Counted from the first letter of the stretch, positions 17,225 to 27,063 are shown. The stretch is DNA of 29,807 nt from Chara braunii (GCA_003427395.1 BFEA01000144.1:350015-379821); one strand, 5' to 3'. Notes: generated by a model from the sequence alone, not told the origin. Program-made: numbers and translations.

Positions 17225-17645
17225 ATAGGAGGCGAAGGATGATGATACGTTGAGGGAAAGGAAGAGGGGGAAAGATGAAGCGGCGGACGACGATGAAGCG
17301 GAAGGGGCCAAACGAGGATGGAGGGGCTGATGAGGAGGAAGGAGAGGAGGAAGAAGGGGAGGTGGGTTTGTATGCGTTAGCTGTCTCGTCGTCTGAAGGA
17401 GGATTTTTGTGTTTATATGCCGGCAAGAGGATTTGTACGCATCAGCTGCATTGTGATTTGGTATGATGAAGAGGATGGGAAGGAGGAGAGGGTGGAGGTG
17501 AATTGAAGAGGATGGGAAGGAGGAGAGGGTGGAGGAATTGAGCACAGGGGAGGCGGAGGAGGAGGAAGGGGTAGACGGGAAGGGGGAGGAGGAAGAGGGC
17601 GAGCAGCGTGTACATGCTTCAGCTCTGTGTCATCTGAAGGATGAG
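17225..17645 (+). repeat. purine-rich degenerate tandem repeat region
   Basis: GA-rich blocks (including AAGAGGATGGGAAGGAGGAG twice, about 17468 and 17504, 36-bp period) alternate with a pyrimidine-containing motif of the type TTTGTATGC(G/T)TTAGCT seen near 17367, 17431 and 17608, two of them followed by GTC(G/A)TCTGAAGGA. The pattern suggests an old tandem array. Acidic or basic repetitive ORFs here are products of composition. Confidence 0.6.
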
Positions 17646-18210
17646 TTATGAGTTAGTCTTCCGGATTTGTCCGCTTCGGTTGCTTTGTGCGTTTCACGTG
17701 TCACGTTGTTTCTGCGTTGTCTTGTGCGAAATGTGATTTGGTCTAGAGCGCACAACGCCGGCTGTGGTGTTGGGCATAGCCAGTCTTTTTGGCATTTCAT
17801 GAGGTCCGAAGCGAGGCACAGGGTTGTGTTTCCCTCTTTTCGATGTAATGAGCGCTATCTGTCATCTGATTTAAATGTCAGTCTGAGCCGCTCAAGGGCG
17901 TACGCAGACTGAAAGTTATTTACTCATCTGTCGCGCACGTAGTAAACCGATATCCTCCTCTTATAGCACGGAACACTCCGCAGCGGCGGGAGGGAGGAGG
18001 CTCCTCTTCTTGGTTTTCTATACGGGGAAGATTCTTTAGTGGGATCGAAATTCTGGTTATGAGGCGCAGGTAGTCTGAATAGCGAAGGCTGGCTCTTCGC
18101 TGGTTTGTTCTTTCTCCGTTGTCGATGATTTCTGCACCTTGGTTTGTTTTCTTGTTGTTAGATTTTTTCTCCACCGTTCCTTTACGCTCGGGGGTGCTGA
18201 GGCGAAGATC
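17646..18210. other. no feature recognised
   Basis: Non-coding sequence without repeats above background. Short frames carry no recognisable motif. Confidence 0.4.
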
Positions 18211-18288
18211 GAGAATTTGAGCGAAGCGTATTATAGAGCGATAATTTGAATCGAAGCGTATTATAGAGCGAGAATTTGAAGCGAATAG
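18211..18288 (+). repeat. 30-bp tandem repeat, 2.5 copies
   Basis: Units at 18211-18240 and 18241-18270, with a partial third at 18271-18288, share AATTTGAA followed by CGAAGCGTATTATAGAGCG. Confidence 0.9.
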
Positions 18289-18473
18289 TAACGTATGCAC
18301 TCCTTCACATTTGGGTGGTTGGTTGCTGGTCGGCGGCGTCAGGAATATTGACGATTTTTCCAAATTTTCATTCCACTTCGGGGTCGATTTGGATCAGCCT
18401 TCGTGATGTGGGAGGGCGAACCTACTCTCTTCCCTGAACACAATGCACCCTCGAACATGAATGTATACAAGCG

Positions 18474-18720
18474 ATATTTCCGGTCTGATGCAGTCTTGGT
18501 GAGGCTGTGTTGTGCTTGGGGGAACGCGGTACTTGTGCTTGTAATTTGGGAGGCCGAATCAGTTAGTATCGGGGGCCAAAAAATTCGGTCTTTTGGTAGT
18601 TGTGCTCGACGCTCGTGATTTTGGAAGCTGGAGCACGGGGGCTCCCTACTGTCCATTTTTCCGGTCCGATGCGGCCAAAATTAGGGTGCGTTGTGTTCGG
18701 GGGAAGTCGGTAGTGTGAAT
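18474..18720 (+). repeat. diverged direct repeat, about 181-bp spacing
   Basis: TTCCGGTCTGATGCAG...TTGTGCTTGGGGGAACGCGGTA (from 18478) recurs as TTCCGGTCCGATGCGG...TTGTGTTCGGGGGAAGTCGGTA (from 18659). The spacing is too wide for a simple minisatellite; it looks like an old segment duplication. Confidence 0.6.
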
Positions 18721-18790
18721 GAATGCAAGATTGGACACAGACAGAGGAGCGTAGGGTGTTAACGTGATTACGAGAAAGACAGAGAATGGC

Positions 18791-19010
18791 AGAAAGTAAC
18801 CTCCTTTACGTATATCGTGTCATGTTATGTGATTGCACTTCTTCAGATTATTGGTGTTTGCTAGTGAAGTAGGAGGGGAGGCAGGCAGGCAGCTGCTGGG
18901 TCTCGACGTTTTTTGAGGACCAAAGCTTGTTTGCATTATGCATCTGCCTGCCAAATTGGTACAAATTCCTTTCTTAATTCTTTTTCTTAAATTTTAGGAG
19001 GTTACTTTCT
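18791..19010. repeat. 220-bp segment bounded by 15-bp perfect inverted repeat
   Basis: AGAAAGTAACCTCCT (18791-18805) is the reverse complement of 18996-19010. It could be a small MITE, but no target duplication is visible at the edges and the repeat does not extend inward. Confidence 0.4.
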
Positions 19011-19140
19011 ACCGGTCGACATCATGATGGACTAGTTTAGATGAAAAATCTTTGTACCGGTTGCTACGGCCGTGTTTATTACGAGGGGAGCGGGGGTCTA
19101 TTTGTTTTCCCGATTGATCTTATGGTCATGGAGGGGGACG

Positions 19141-19735
19141 GGGTATGTGGTATGAGACGGGGCAGCCGTGAATTCTCTTTCATGGCGTTTATTGTGGCGA
19201 TGGTCTGAGTGCGTGAGTTGTTCCTTGTCCGTTGTTCGATTGCCGCCCAAATGTTTTTCAAGAAGTTTTGATTCATTTCTTTCATTAAGAATAAAAAGAA
19301 ACGGAGAAATGCTGAAAGAAAAAAAAAACTCATCCGCCGCGTCTGGTAGAGAAGAATGTATAGCTTATTTTTAAAAAATAGTAAAAACAAAAGTAGAGAC
19401 GAGCGATGTGGTTTGAGACGGGGCAGCCGTGAATACCGTGAATATCNTAAAAACAAAAGTAGAGACGAGCGATGTGGTTTGAGACGGGGCAGCCGTGAAT
19501 ACCGTGAATATCCTCTTTCATGGCGTTTATTGTGGCGATGGTCTGAGTGCGTGAGTGGTTTCTTGTCCGTTGTTCGATTGCCGCCCAAATGTTTTTCAAG
19601 AAGTTTTTAACTAATTTCGAGCATTAAGAATAAAAAAAAACAGAAAATGCTTAAAAAAACAAAAAACTCATGCGCTTCGTCTGCTAGAAAAGAATGTAGC
19701 TTGCTTCAAAAAAAATAGTAAAAAATTTAAGTAGA
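19141..19735 (+). repeat. tandem duplication around a one-base gap (N at 19447)
   Basis: The segment GAGACGGGGCAGCCGTGAAT ... TCAAGAAGTTTT occurs at about 19157-19270 and again at about 19480-19605, each copy followed by an A-rich stretch. A 65-bp sequence (TAAAAACAAAAGTAGAGACG... to ...AATATC) is present at 19382-19446 and, without any difference, at 19448-19512, on either side of the single N. The inner identical copy is probably an unmerged assembly overlap; the outer diverged copies are real. Confidence 0.8.
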
Positions 19736-20429
19736 GCGGCTTGAAGGCAGACCTCTTCAGCATCCTTGTGAGAGACAACACTGGCTAGAAAACGGGTCCA
19801 GCGTTATTGTAAAAAGAACCAAAAAAATCGTCGCCGTAGGAGTAGTGGTAGGAAGGTAGTGAAAGGCGCAAAAAGAATTTGAGAGAACATAGTGTAGTTT
19901 TATAAAAGAGAAAAAAAAATCGTCGTCTGAGGAAAGAAAAACGTCGTCGTTGTGATGGGTTAGTGTCATGCGATTGATTTTTTGTTTTTTTTTTCTTTAC
20001 TCTCCTTTTAGCACACGATTATTTTTTATTTTTATATTTTTTTCCCCTTTACCGGCTGAACTTATTGTCTTTACTGCCTCCGCTTCACCTTGCTGTTTTT
20101 GATAGTGAATGGCTGGACTGTGCGCTCGCTCCGCTGCTCACCACATGCACAAAAGACGAAAACGTGGTGGCGGGTCTTCTAGTGTAAGATGCATTTGCCT
20201 TTTGCACGCATTTGCCTTTTGCACATTTGGTGGTCAGGTCGGCGAGGTAAGATTCATTTTCCTTTTTTTCCTCATTCGCTGAGTTGAGCAGCGAGGCCCT
20301 ATGGCCCTATGTCTTGATTTAGGCTTGTCATCCTTCACTGCGAAGGGTGTTAGTATCGTTCCAATTTCTCCGGACGTCCCCCCTAGGACACCGCGTCTCC
20401 CTTTTTTTTCGTTTAAGCAGTTTTTGTAT

Positions 20430-20430
<1 letters not shown>
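19736..20430. other. non-coding A/T-rich stretch with small repeats
   Basis: It contains a 17-bp tandem duplication, GCATTTGCCTTTTGCAC (20191-20207 and 20208-20224), and one copy of the dispersed motif CACCACATGCACAAAAGAC (about 20139-20157) that recurs near 26.5 and 28.3 kb. No gene is seen. Confidence 0.5.

Positions 20431-20433
<3 letters not shown>

Positions 20434-20487
<54 letters not shown>
20434..20487 (+). repeat. (CT)n microsatellite
   Basis: About 54 bases of CT dinucleotide, followed by a GT-rich stretch to about 20545. Confidence 0.95.
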
Positions 20488-20491
<4 letters not shown>

Positions 20492-20978
20492 GTTGTCATT
20501 CTCTCTGTGCGCGCGTGTGTTTGTGTGTGTTTGTGTCGTGTGTGTCCGTTTGTCTGGGACGTGCTTGTGTTTTAAATGAGGAACATGAAGGAATAAAGTG
20601 TGAACGGAAATCCAAGCAAGTGAGTCTCTCTTCCCCCAGGCCCCTTACGGCCAGAGGGAGTAGGAGAAGACCCACACACCGCAAAACAATGAATGATCGG
20701 ATGTGTTTATCTATCTGCCAATGACCAACGAACAGTAGTAAATCCATTGAAATGAGGAAGTAATCACTTGGATCAACCGCTCAACTAGCCAACCAATCGA
20801 GAATAGATGAGTCAATCAATCATTCACTAGATCAATCCATCAATAAATTGATGTGAAAAGTCCAAACCTCCCCGCGCCCCCGAACCGGAAAAAAAGGGCT
20901 GCAGGTCCCAAAATCATTTGGTGTCATTTTTGCACTCTGGCTGGGCCGGTAATGGCCGATGGCTAAAAATTGCAGGAA

Positions 20979-21158
20979 AATGTTTTGCAGGGTGTGCCAA
21001 AATCAGTGCCGAAAGTGGTTTTGGGGCATGCAGCACTTTTTTTCTCGTTTTGGGAGGAAATGGATACAATGTTTTGCAGGGTGTGCCAAAATCAATGCCG
21101 AAAGTGGTTTTGGGGCATGCAGCACCTTTTTTCTCGTTTTGGGAGGAAATGGATACAT
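20979..21158 (+). repeat. 89-bp tandem duplication
   Basis: Two copies starting at 20979 and 21068, each with TGTTTTGCAGGGTGTGCCAA and TTTTGGGGCATGCAGCAC, differ at only a few bases. The frames open across it are repeats of the same peptide and not a gene. Confidence 0.9.
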
Positions 21159-21179
21159 ATGTTTCGTTTGGTCAATTAA

Positions 21180-21460
21180 ATTTCATCGACCCATCAATCA
21201 AATGTAGTCGATCAACAATCAATCAGAGTAATCAGTCAATCAAATGTAGTCAATCAACAATCAATCAGAGTAATCAGTCTAAAGTAATCAATCAATGTAA
21301 TCAATCAAAGTAATCAATGAATCAATCACAGAATGAAAGAAACAAATCAGGATAGCCATTTGACCGACTAGCACCAATCAGTAAGTGACGAGTCTATCAA
21401 TTATTCTACATCCATCAATAAAGCAATCAATTGATTTGATCAATCAATCTACATCCATCA
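21180..21460 (+). repeat. AATC-rich minisatellite
   Basis: The region is built from AATC/ATCA tetranucleotides. It includes two 42-bp units with ATCAACAATCAATCAGAGTA (about 21208 and 21250) and further degenerate copies to about 21460. Confidence 0.8.
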
Positions 21461-21689
21461 ATCAATTGGTACATATAGGCAGGAGGACAAAAAAGGGGAA
21501 AATAATATCGAGAAACACGATTGGGGAGGAAGTTCAATCAATTGGTACATAAAGGTAGACGGGACGGAAGGGGGAAAGAACAAAGAACAACAGGATGCGA
21601 AAACCGTGAAATCTGAAACTCAGTGAAGCTTTTGTTCGGTGACATCTAGGTGGATTTCACGATTGTTGTGGGAATCTACTTGTATTTGG

Positions 21690-22310
21690 GTGTGATGGCG
21701 GTGTGCGGTGGAACTGGGCCCAGTTGGAACTGGGACACAGCAACCACCCACAGCGCCCTATCCAAGTCCCGTTCCTATTTCAAACAGTCCTAGACTCCCT
21801 GTGGCGACACTACCCTTGGAACTGGGCTCATTTGGGTGTGATAGAGATTTGCCTTGTGGCTGGTCCCACTTGGAAGTGGGATAAAAGAAGGGTAGTGTGG
21901 CTACAGGGAGTCTACGACTGTTTGAAATGGCAATGGGACTTGGATAGGGGCTCTGTCGGCTGTTGCTGTGGCATTTGCGTGTGATTGCGGTCTGCCTTGG
22001 AACTGGGCTCACTTGGGTGTGAGAGCAGTGTGCGTGGAACTGGGCCCAGTTGTAACTGGCACAAGAAGGTGAGTGGGGCCATAGTGAATCTAGGACTGAT
22101 TGAAATAGCAACGGGACATGGGTAGGGCACTGTGGGCGGTTGCTGTGGCATTTGGGTCTGATTGCGGTCTGCTTTGGAACTGGGCCCAGTTGGAACAGGG
22201 ACAACAAGAAGGGGAGTGAGGTCACAATCATCTTGGACTGTTTGAAATAGCAACGAAACTGGGATAGGTGCTGTGTGCGGTTGCTGTGGCAACGGAGTTC
22301 TAGTTTGGGA
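21690..22310 (+). repeat. tandem array of about 150-180-bp units with one inverted unit
   Basis: Three direct units contain GACTGTTTGAAAT(A/G)GCAA or a variant and end with GGTTGCTGTGGCA or a variant (about 21889, 22063 and 22207). A further unit at about 21739-21815 is their reverse complement (TTTCAAACAGTCCTAGACTC). Between them lie copies of the palindrome AACTGGGCCCAGTT. Long minus-strand frames (21758-22381 and 21912-22505) are open in two registers at once, as repeats allow, and are not called as genes. Confidence 0.8.
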
Positions 22311-22389
22311 ACTTTGTGAAAGGAAATGGCGGGCAACCTGGACTCGCCCACAAAAGAAAAAAAGAAGAGAAAATGGCTCACAGATCTTT

Positions 22390-22427
<38 letters not shown>

Positions 22428-22428
22428 G
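22390..22428 (+). repeat. (ATT)n microsatellite
   Basis: Thirteen or so ATT repeats ending at TTGGCC. Confidence 0.95.
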
Positions 22429-23059
22429 GCCACAGATCTAATGCGGAGAGTCTGGAGACGTGAAGGGAAAGAGAAGGAATTACTGAAGCCCCGATAATTA
22501 CTCAAGGGCCTACATTCCTGGCTGGAATTTTGGCATTTTTTTCCCTGAAATTGTCAGGACCTGACGATTTCAGTACAACGAAGGGGCTCGTTAGACACTC
22601 CTCAGGTGTGTACATCCCCCGAGGAAACCTATCCTCGGGGATGAAAACGAAAAACAAATGTGAAAACATTTCCTTGGGGAATCCTCCGGGCATCGTTGGG
22701 CTAGCCACTTGGTGGCATTCCCCAAGGGACCTCCCGAGGGGTCTAGGAGGTAAAGGATCCGTGGTAATTGGAGCGGAGATGGCACCTGTTGTCGGTATGA
22801 TATTTTGTTCGGCTGGTCCATTCGAGTTCCATCCGGGCAGCGCACGGGCATCTTGGGTCTTCAACGTTCGGCGCCGAGGAAACTTGTGCCAACGGTAACT
22901 GTTGGTGGCCGGCCAATCCCTGCGGAAGTCATTGACCAGTATTCTCCCGTGCAGTGCGTGCCGCCAAAGGGAAAGGGGTCGAATGGTTGGCGAATTTGAA
23001 CACTTCAGCCAACCCCCCTTTCTCTGATCGTCCATTGTATTCCGTGGTGAAAAACGTTA

Positions 23060-23780
23060 CAAGGCGTTTGTCCCATGCTGCGGTCTGCCGTTTGCAGGCC
23101 TCTTTGTCGTCGTTTGGTGGAGCTGTACTGTCGTCGTTTAGCTACTGGCCGTCCCCACTTGCCTTTCATGGCCGATATCTTTCGAAGGCTTCCGCTGCCG
23201 CTCCAGGTCATCCTTTTGCTTGTCCTTGTCTTCTTCCACGTCCACATCCTTGGCAGTGTGCCTGGATGTACACGTAAGAGGCGTACACGTAAGAGGCGGT
23301 CTGCGAAGGATGTCAACATGGACGGGCGGCAGGCGAACATCAGGTCTTCAGTGGACCACTCCAGAAGCCACCGTGCTGGCCACGGCCCGGCTCGCAGTGC
23401 AAGGGCGTACGACGTGTTAGAGTGCGTGTACCTTATGTGGTCCTCTATCGTCTGCTTCCTTCCTCGTCGCCGTTCGGTGGACCTTCACTGTCGTCGTAGA
23501 ATTACGGCTCTGTAGTACTTGTTGTTGATGGCTGACCTTTATTGAAGGTTGCCACTGCTGTTCCTAGTCACAATGTTGCTTATCGTGGTCCTCCCGTTCC
23601 ATGTGTGCTTCCTCTATCATTGATGGCCGACCTCTATCGAAGGCCTCCAGCAAAGAAGACGACGGATTGACACCGACTGCAGTTGACATCGACATTGGCA
23701 GCGCATCTAGCGGGCGTTCATCCACACTGGATGCAATCACCATCGCCCGAAAGACACGTGGCGACATGCGCAGCTTCTTG
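23060..23780. repeat. diverged tandem duplication, about 359-bp period
   Basis: TCGTCGTTTGGTGGAGCTGT (about 23108) parallels TCGCCGTTCGGTGGACCTTC (about 23467). ATGGCCGATATCTTTCGAAGGC (about 23168) parallels ATGGCTGACCTTTATTGAAGG (about 23528) and a third ATGGCCGACCTCTATCGAAGGC (about 23623). The duplication covers the C-terminal part of the transposase-like frame. Confidence 0.6.
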
Positions 23781-24100
23781 CAGAAGTACTCCTCCGTCGC
23801 ATCATCGCATTGCTTGAGATCCTCCCATGCCTCCCTCGGCCTACTTTTCATCCACCACCTCAGCGTCGCTCGTGGGAGAACACTGCAACCCATGGCGCAG
23901 CAAACCTGAACTGCAGCCTCGGTGATGGCCACAGTATCCATCCCTTCGACCGTCTTCCTCCTCTGTGTGCGGATCTGCGCTCTCATTCTTCCATATGTCC
24001 TCTCCTGCTGACAACGAAAGAGCATGGCCGTCAGGGCCGCCGCCACGGCCGTCTTCTCGACTGTCGTCAACTTCGCACGTCCGGCCTTAGGAATCACCAA
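23564..24100 (-). pseudogene. Harbinger-type transposase N-terminal fragment
   Basis: This is a 178-residue minus-strand frame. Its middle, LRWWMKSRPREAWEDLKQCD then DATEEYFCKKLRMSPRVFRA, fits the region just before the nuclease core of PIF/Harbinger (DDE_Tnp_4) proteins, where an F..xLRMSP..F motif is standard. The preceding part (RTYGRMRAQIRTQRRKTVEG) is basic and may bind DNA. The catalytic DDE core is absent: after MVIASSVDERPLDALPMSM the sequence turns low-complexity and charged (EEAHMEREDHDKQ). It is therefore a truncated, non-functional transposase or a domesticated N-terminal piece. The assignment rests on remembered family features and no search was made. Confidence 0.5.
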
Positions 24101-24119
24101 ACAGCAATCTCAGCGTTAG

Positions 24120-24293
24120 AAGATGTATGAATGGGACGCTGGACCCGGTTTCCAGCAGGCGCTGATCCCCACCAATAGATGGAGCAGCCCGAAAGGTAAG
24201 CCCTCAATTCTGACGGTTCTCCCATTGCCGCCAGGATAGAGGGATATCACAAGGGCTATTTTCGCAAAAAAGAAACAAAGAACAAAAAAAAAA
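24120..24293 (+). mobile_element. second SINE copy, inside the Harbinger-type element
   Basis: AATAGATGGAGC...GGT.AGCCCTCAATTCT (24173-24212) and GGTTCTCCCATTGCCGCCAG (24215-24234) align with the body of the minus-strand SINE at 14166-14233, in the same order and spacing. An A-rich tail follows at 24262-24293. The tRNA-like head is not recognisable here, so the copy is older or 5'-truncated. It lies immediately upstream of the transposase fragment. Confidence 0.55.
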
Positions 24294-25013
24294 CCTTCCT
24301 TTTCGCCGTCGCTGCCGCCCTCCATTGGCACGTGTGTTGCGATGCTCATGAACCAAGAAAATACAACAGCCTACCAACTCGCCACAACCACAGTAACCTC
24401 AGCGCCAAGTCTCTGACGACCTTCTCCGTGAGTGCTCGACTCAACACATAGGCGCGGTGGCATGCAGAGGCGATGGCGATGGACCTTCGCGGGGCGCTCA
24501 CAAATTCGTGACGACGTTCCACTGCACCGTTGCAAATGCCCCTTTCCGTCGCAGATATGGACGCCACCTGCCCCTCGTTGCAGTCGTGACATCCAGCACC
24601 TGATTTGAAATTTGATTTTCGAACGGGGAGGTCCATTGCTTTTTAAGTTCTTTTTGTTTTTTGGGTCACCAGCGCATTTCAAAATTTTCCGCCTTTGGCA
24701 GGTGGACCGCACTGCAGCAAGATGGACCCCACCCAATGGACCAAGGCATTGCCCCCCTCGCGGCTGACTGTAATATTATGAAAATGGCCGCCGGCGGCCA
24801 AAAGGAACCATTCTTCCCCTGGAACCACAACGGTAATTTCCTTCGAAACCCCCAAGGAAACTTCCTTTGGCCCCGAGGATGCCCCAAGGAGTGTCTAACG
24901 AGCCGCAAACTTGAAGTCGTGGGCCCCACAGGATGCAGTGTCACCAGGTCAAATGCTGAAATTGCGGTCAGGTACGTCAAAGTTAAATGCGCAAAGCATT
25001 ATTAGAGAAGGGG

Positions 25014-25571
25014 TTTCCGTGGAAGAGTGTTTGCAGGAGGTCGCCTGTGGAATGACAGGACCCCACCGGAGTGGCTGGAAAAGCCAGTTTCCACGATCTT
25101 GGAAACGCTGGAAACTGGAGATGGACTGGATGGTGGTTGCTGATGTCCGTTTGAAGGGGCTTGCACCTGTTCTGGTTGTCCCCCCCTTTTGGGCGTCAAC
25201 AGCATGTCCATAGCCCTGTCAAGTGACCAGGGAATGGCTTCGGGTGGACAATGGATGGGCCAGTGGGTTGGCGAGGAGTTTCATCCAACCATGGACATGC
25301 CTTCTCTCCCTACTCTCTGGAAAGGGCACAAAAGTACGGCGGAAACTCCTCCACAGCCACTTTTCCTGCCGGAAACCTGTGAAGACGAAAAATGTGGCTT
25401 TTCCAGATACCGTTTTCCTGATACCATTTTTCCAGGCTGTGGGGTTCTGGAAAACCTCACCGCAGTCCTGAAATTGGCTTTCGGGAGGGCTTGCTTTGTC
25501 CGATGGAGTCGGCGATAAGCGTTTCCACGGTGGTTTTTCCACGTTTCTTCCTTGTGGGTTCCAGGCCTCAG
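25014..25571 (+). mobile_element. inverted-repeat element, copy 1 (left end missing)
   Basis: It aligns with copy 2 (25868-26459) over most of its length. Shared landmarks are GGAAGAGT.TTTG near the start, GCTGGAAAAG.CAG, GGATGTCCGTTTxAAGGG-type motifs, GGCGGAAA.T(A)CTCCTC, GGAAAC(C/T)TGTG.GAAGACG and ATTGGCTTTC.GGAGG. It ends in CCTTGTGGGTTCCAGGCCT, the same terminal repeat as copy 2. The left terminal repeat is not present; copy 1 abuts the Harbinger-type element. There is no coding capacity. Confidence 0.6.
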
Positions 25572-25867
25572 ATTCTATATTCGGATTCTGCTCAGGTATT
25601 TGGCCAGAAATTAGTAACCACTCGTTCTATTCCAGTGTTTTTTTTTTTTTTCAACTCACACTATGTTCTTCCCTCATTATATCTTCCACTATCTACCGTG
25701 TCTTTCCACTGGGCTACTCTGTGCGGGAGGGGTAGCCTGGCTCCTTCACCTGCCCAGTCTTTATAGCTGCATTTGGCACACTTTTCAGTCCAGATGCAGC
25801 AATCATTAGCAAGCCTTCTATTTGGGTGAAGACGGTAGACGGGGAGGGGGTACTCCCCAAGGAAACT

Positions 25868-26459
25868 AAGGCCTGGAACCCACAGGTGAAGTGTTGGGAA
25901 AGTGTTCAGTCCCGGACCTCCGAGGAAGGACCTCTGGAAGAGTTTTTGTGAAGAAGTCGGGACCCTGCGGCCAAGGCTGGAAAAGGCAGATTTTTCGGGT
26001 TTGGAAAGGCTGGAGAAGTTGTGGGGGACCAGGAGAGCCCGCGGATGTCCGTTTCAAGGGCAGCGCACCTCTCTCGGATGTCCGTTCCTTTGCCAATGAG
26101 CCACGGGACGACTCGGCCCGGACCATGGATGGACCAGCGACATTGGGGACACGTTTCCAAGGAAGCACATGGCCCCCCCGCCTACCCTTTGGAAATGGCA
26201 CAAAACTTCGGCGGAAAGTACTCCTCTGCTTCTTTTCCAACCGGAAACTTGTGTGAAGACGCAAAATGTCCTGTCCTCGAAAAATTGGCTTTCTGGAGGC
26301 CCTGCTGTTTTTGGGCGAGGGTTTACCAGGCGGTCGGGCCCCTGAAAAACGCCGTCCTCAAAAAATTGGCTTTCTGGAGGCCCTGCTTTGTCCAATATAA
26401 TCCCGGATAAATTTTTCTAGTGTCCTGTTTCCACGGTTTTCCTTGTGGGGTCCAGGCCT
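25868..26459 (+). mobile_element. inverted-repeat element, copy 2 (both ends present)
   Basis: Left end AGGCCTGGAACCCACAGG (25869-25886) is the near-exact reverse complement of the right end CCTTGTGGGGTCCAGGCCT (about 26439-26457). The 590-bp body matches copy 1 apart from an internal duplication of about 80 bp. The size and ends fit a non-autonomous DNA transposon. The target duplication is not obvious. Confidence 0.6.
26273..26400 (+). repeat. about 80-bp internal tandem duplication
   Basis: AAAAATTGGCTTTCTGGAGG occurs at about 26279 and 26359, each followed by CCCTGCT. Copy 1 of the parent element has this segment once, so the duplication arose within copy 2. Confidence 0.8.
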
Positions 26460-26489
26460 GCGCTTGGTGGTAGCAATATCGCGTGAGTG

Positions 26490-26790
26490 AAGAAGGGAAA
26501 AGTTCTGTTTTGGATGTGATAGGTCTTTTGAAAGGGCCTGGCTCCACCACTCACCACATGCACAAAAGACAAAAGTGTTCTGTTTTCTTTTATGTGATCT
26601 GTATTTTATAACATCCTGGCTCCACCACAAACCACATGCACAAAAGGGAAGAGCACAAAAGGAAGAACATCACTCACCACATGCACACAAGACAAATTTT
26701 GAAGTGTTTTGTTTTGGATGTGATCCGTCTTTTATAAGGGTCTGGGTCCACCACTGACCACATGCACAACAGACAGAAGTGTTGACGGTG
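26490..26790 (+). repeat. minisatellite with ACCACATGCACAAAAGAC motif
   Basis: Four degenerate units contain CCACCAC(T)CACCACATGCAC or a variant followed by AAAAGACA (about 26545, 26632, 26670 and 26748). They are separated by GTGTT(C/T)TGTTTTGGATGTGA and CTTTTATAAGGGxCTGG-type sequence, with a period of about 90 bases or less. Single copies of the core lie near 20139 and 28258. Confidence 0.75.
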
Positions 26791-27063
26791 AATTTGACGG
26801 TTTATCTTTATAGCGGTGTATCTAGCGGAAATTTGAACAGTGGGTTCCACCGCCCTTTCCACATTTTCCCCCGTTCATGAAACCTGCTTCGAATCGCTGA
26901 AACTTTTGAGTTCTCTTCATCTGGCCGGCCTGTGCTGAATCACTTGTTCTTAACTTAGGAGTACGTGGGCAGGTATCGTTCGCCAAGATTCAATAAAAAA
27001 TGGGCCAATGCATCATCCCAAAATGGTGCCCCTGGTGAACATGCAGGCTACAATTGTTTTTTT

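Larger units (their letters stand above)
22501..24982 (-). mobile_element. decayed PIF/Harbinger-type DNA transposon
   Basis: Related inverted sequences lie at both ends. GGCTCGTTAGACACTCCT at 22585-22602 is the exact reverse complement of 24887-24904, and outward of it CCTG.C.G.AATTT..GCATTT matches at 17 of 22 positions. The anchor repeat sits about 84 bases from the left end and 78 from the right. Both ends are followed by TTA (22498-22500 and 24983-24985), the target duplication typical of Harbinger. Inside, on the minus strand, is a transposase N-terminal fragment. The element is degenerate, internally duplicated (23060-23780) and carries a SINE insertion. Boundaries are inferred from the repeats, not from a family match. 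Confidence 0.55.

Noticed and set aside
17275-17466. Glu-rich 63-residue ORF downstream of the carrier
   Set aside because: It is the product of a GA-rich repeat block; no homology-like segment.
21758-22505. Long minus-strand ORFs (207 and 197 residues)
   Set aside because: They run through a tandem array and are open in two registers at once; the peptides are repeats of the array unit.
22502-23035. 177-residue minus-strand ORF in the left end of the Harbinger-type element
   Set aside because: It crosses the inverted terminal region and shows no transposase motif; no DDE residues could be placed.
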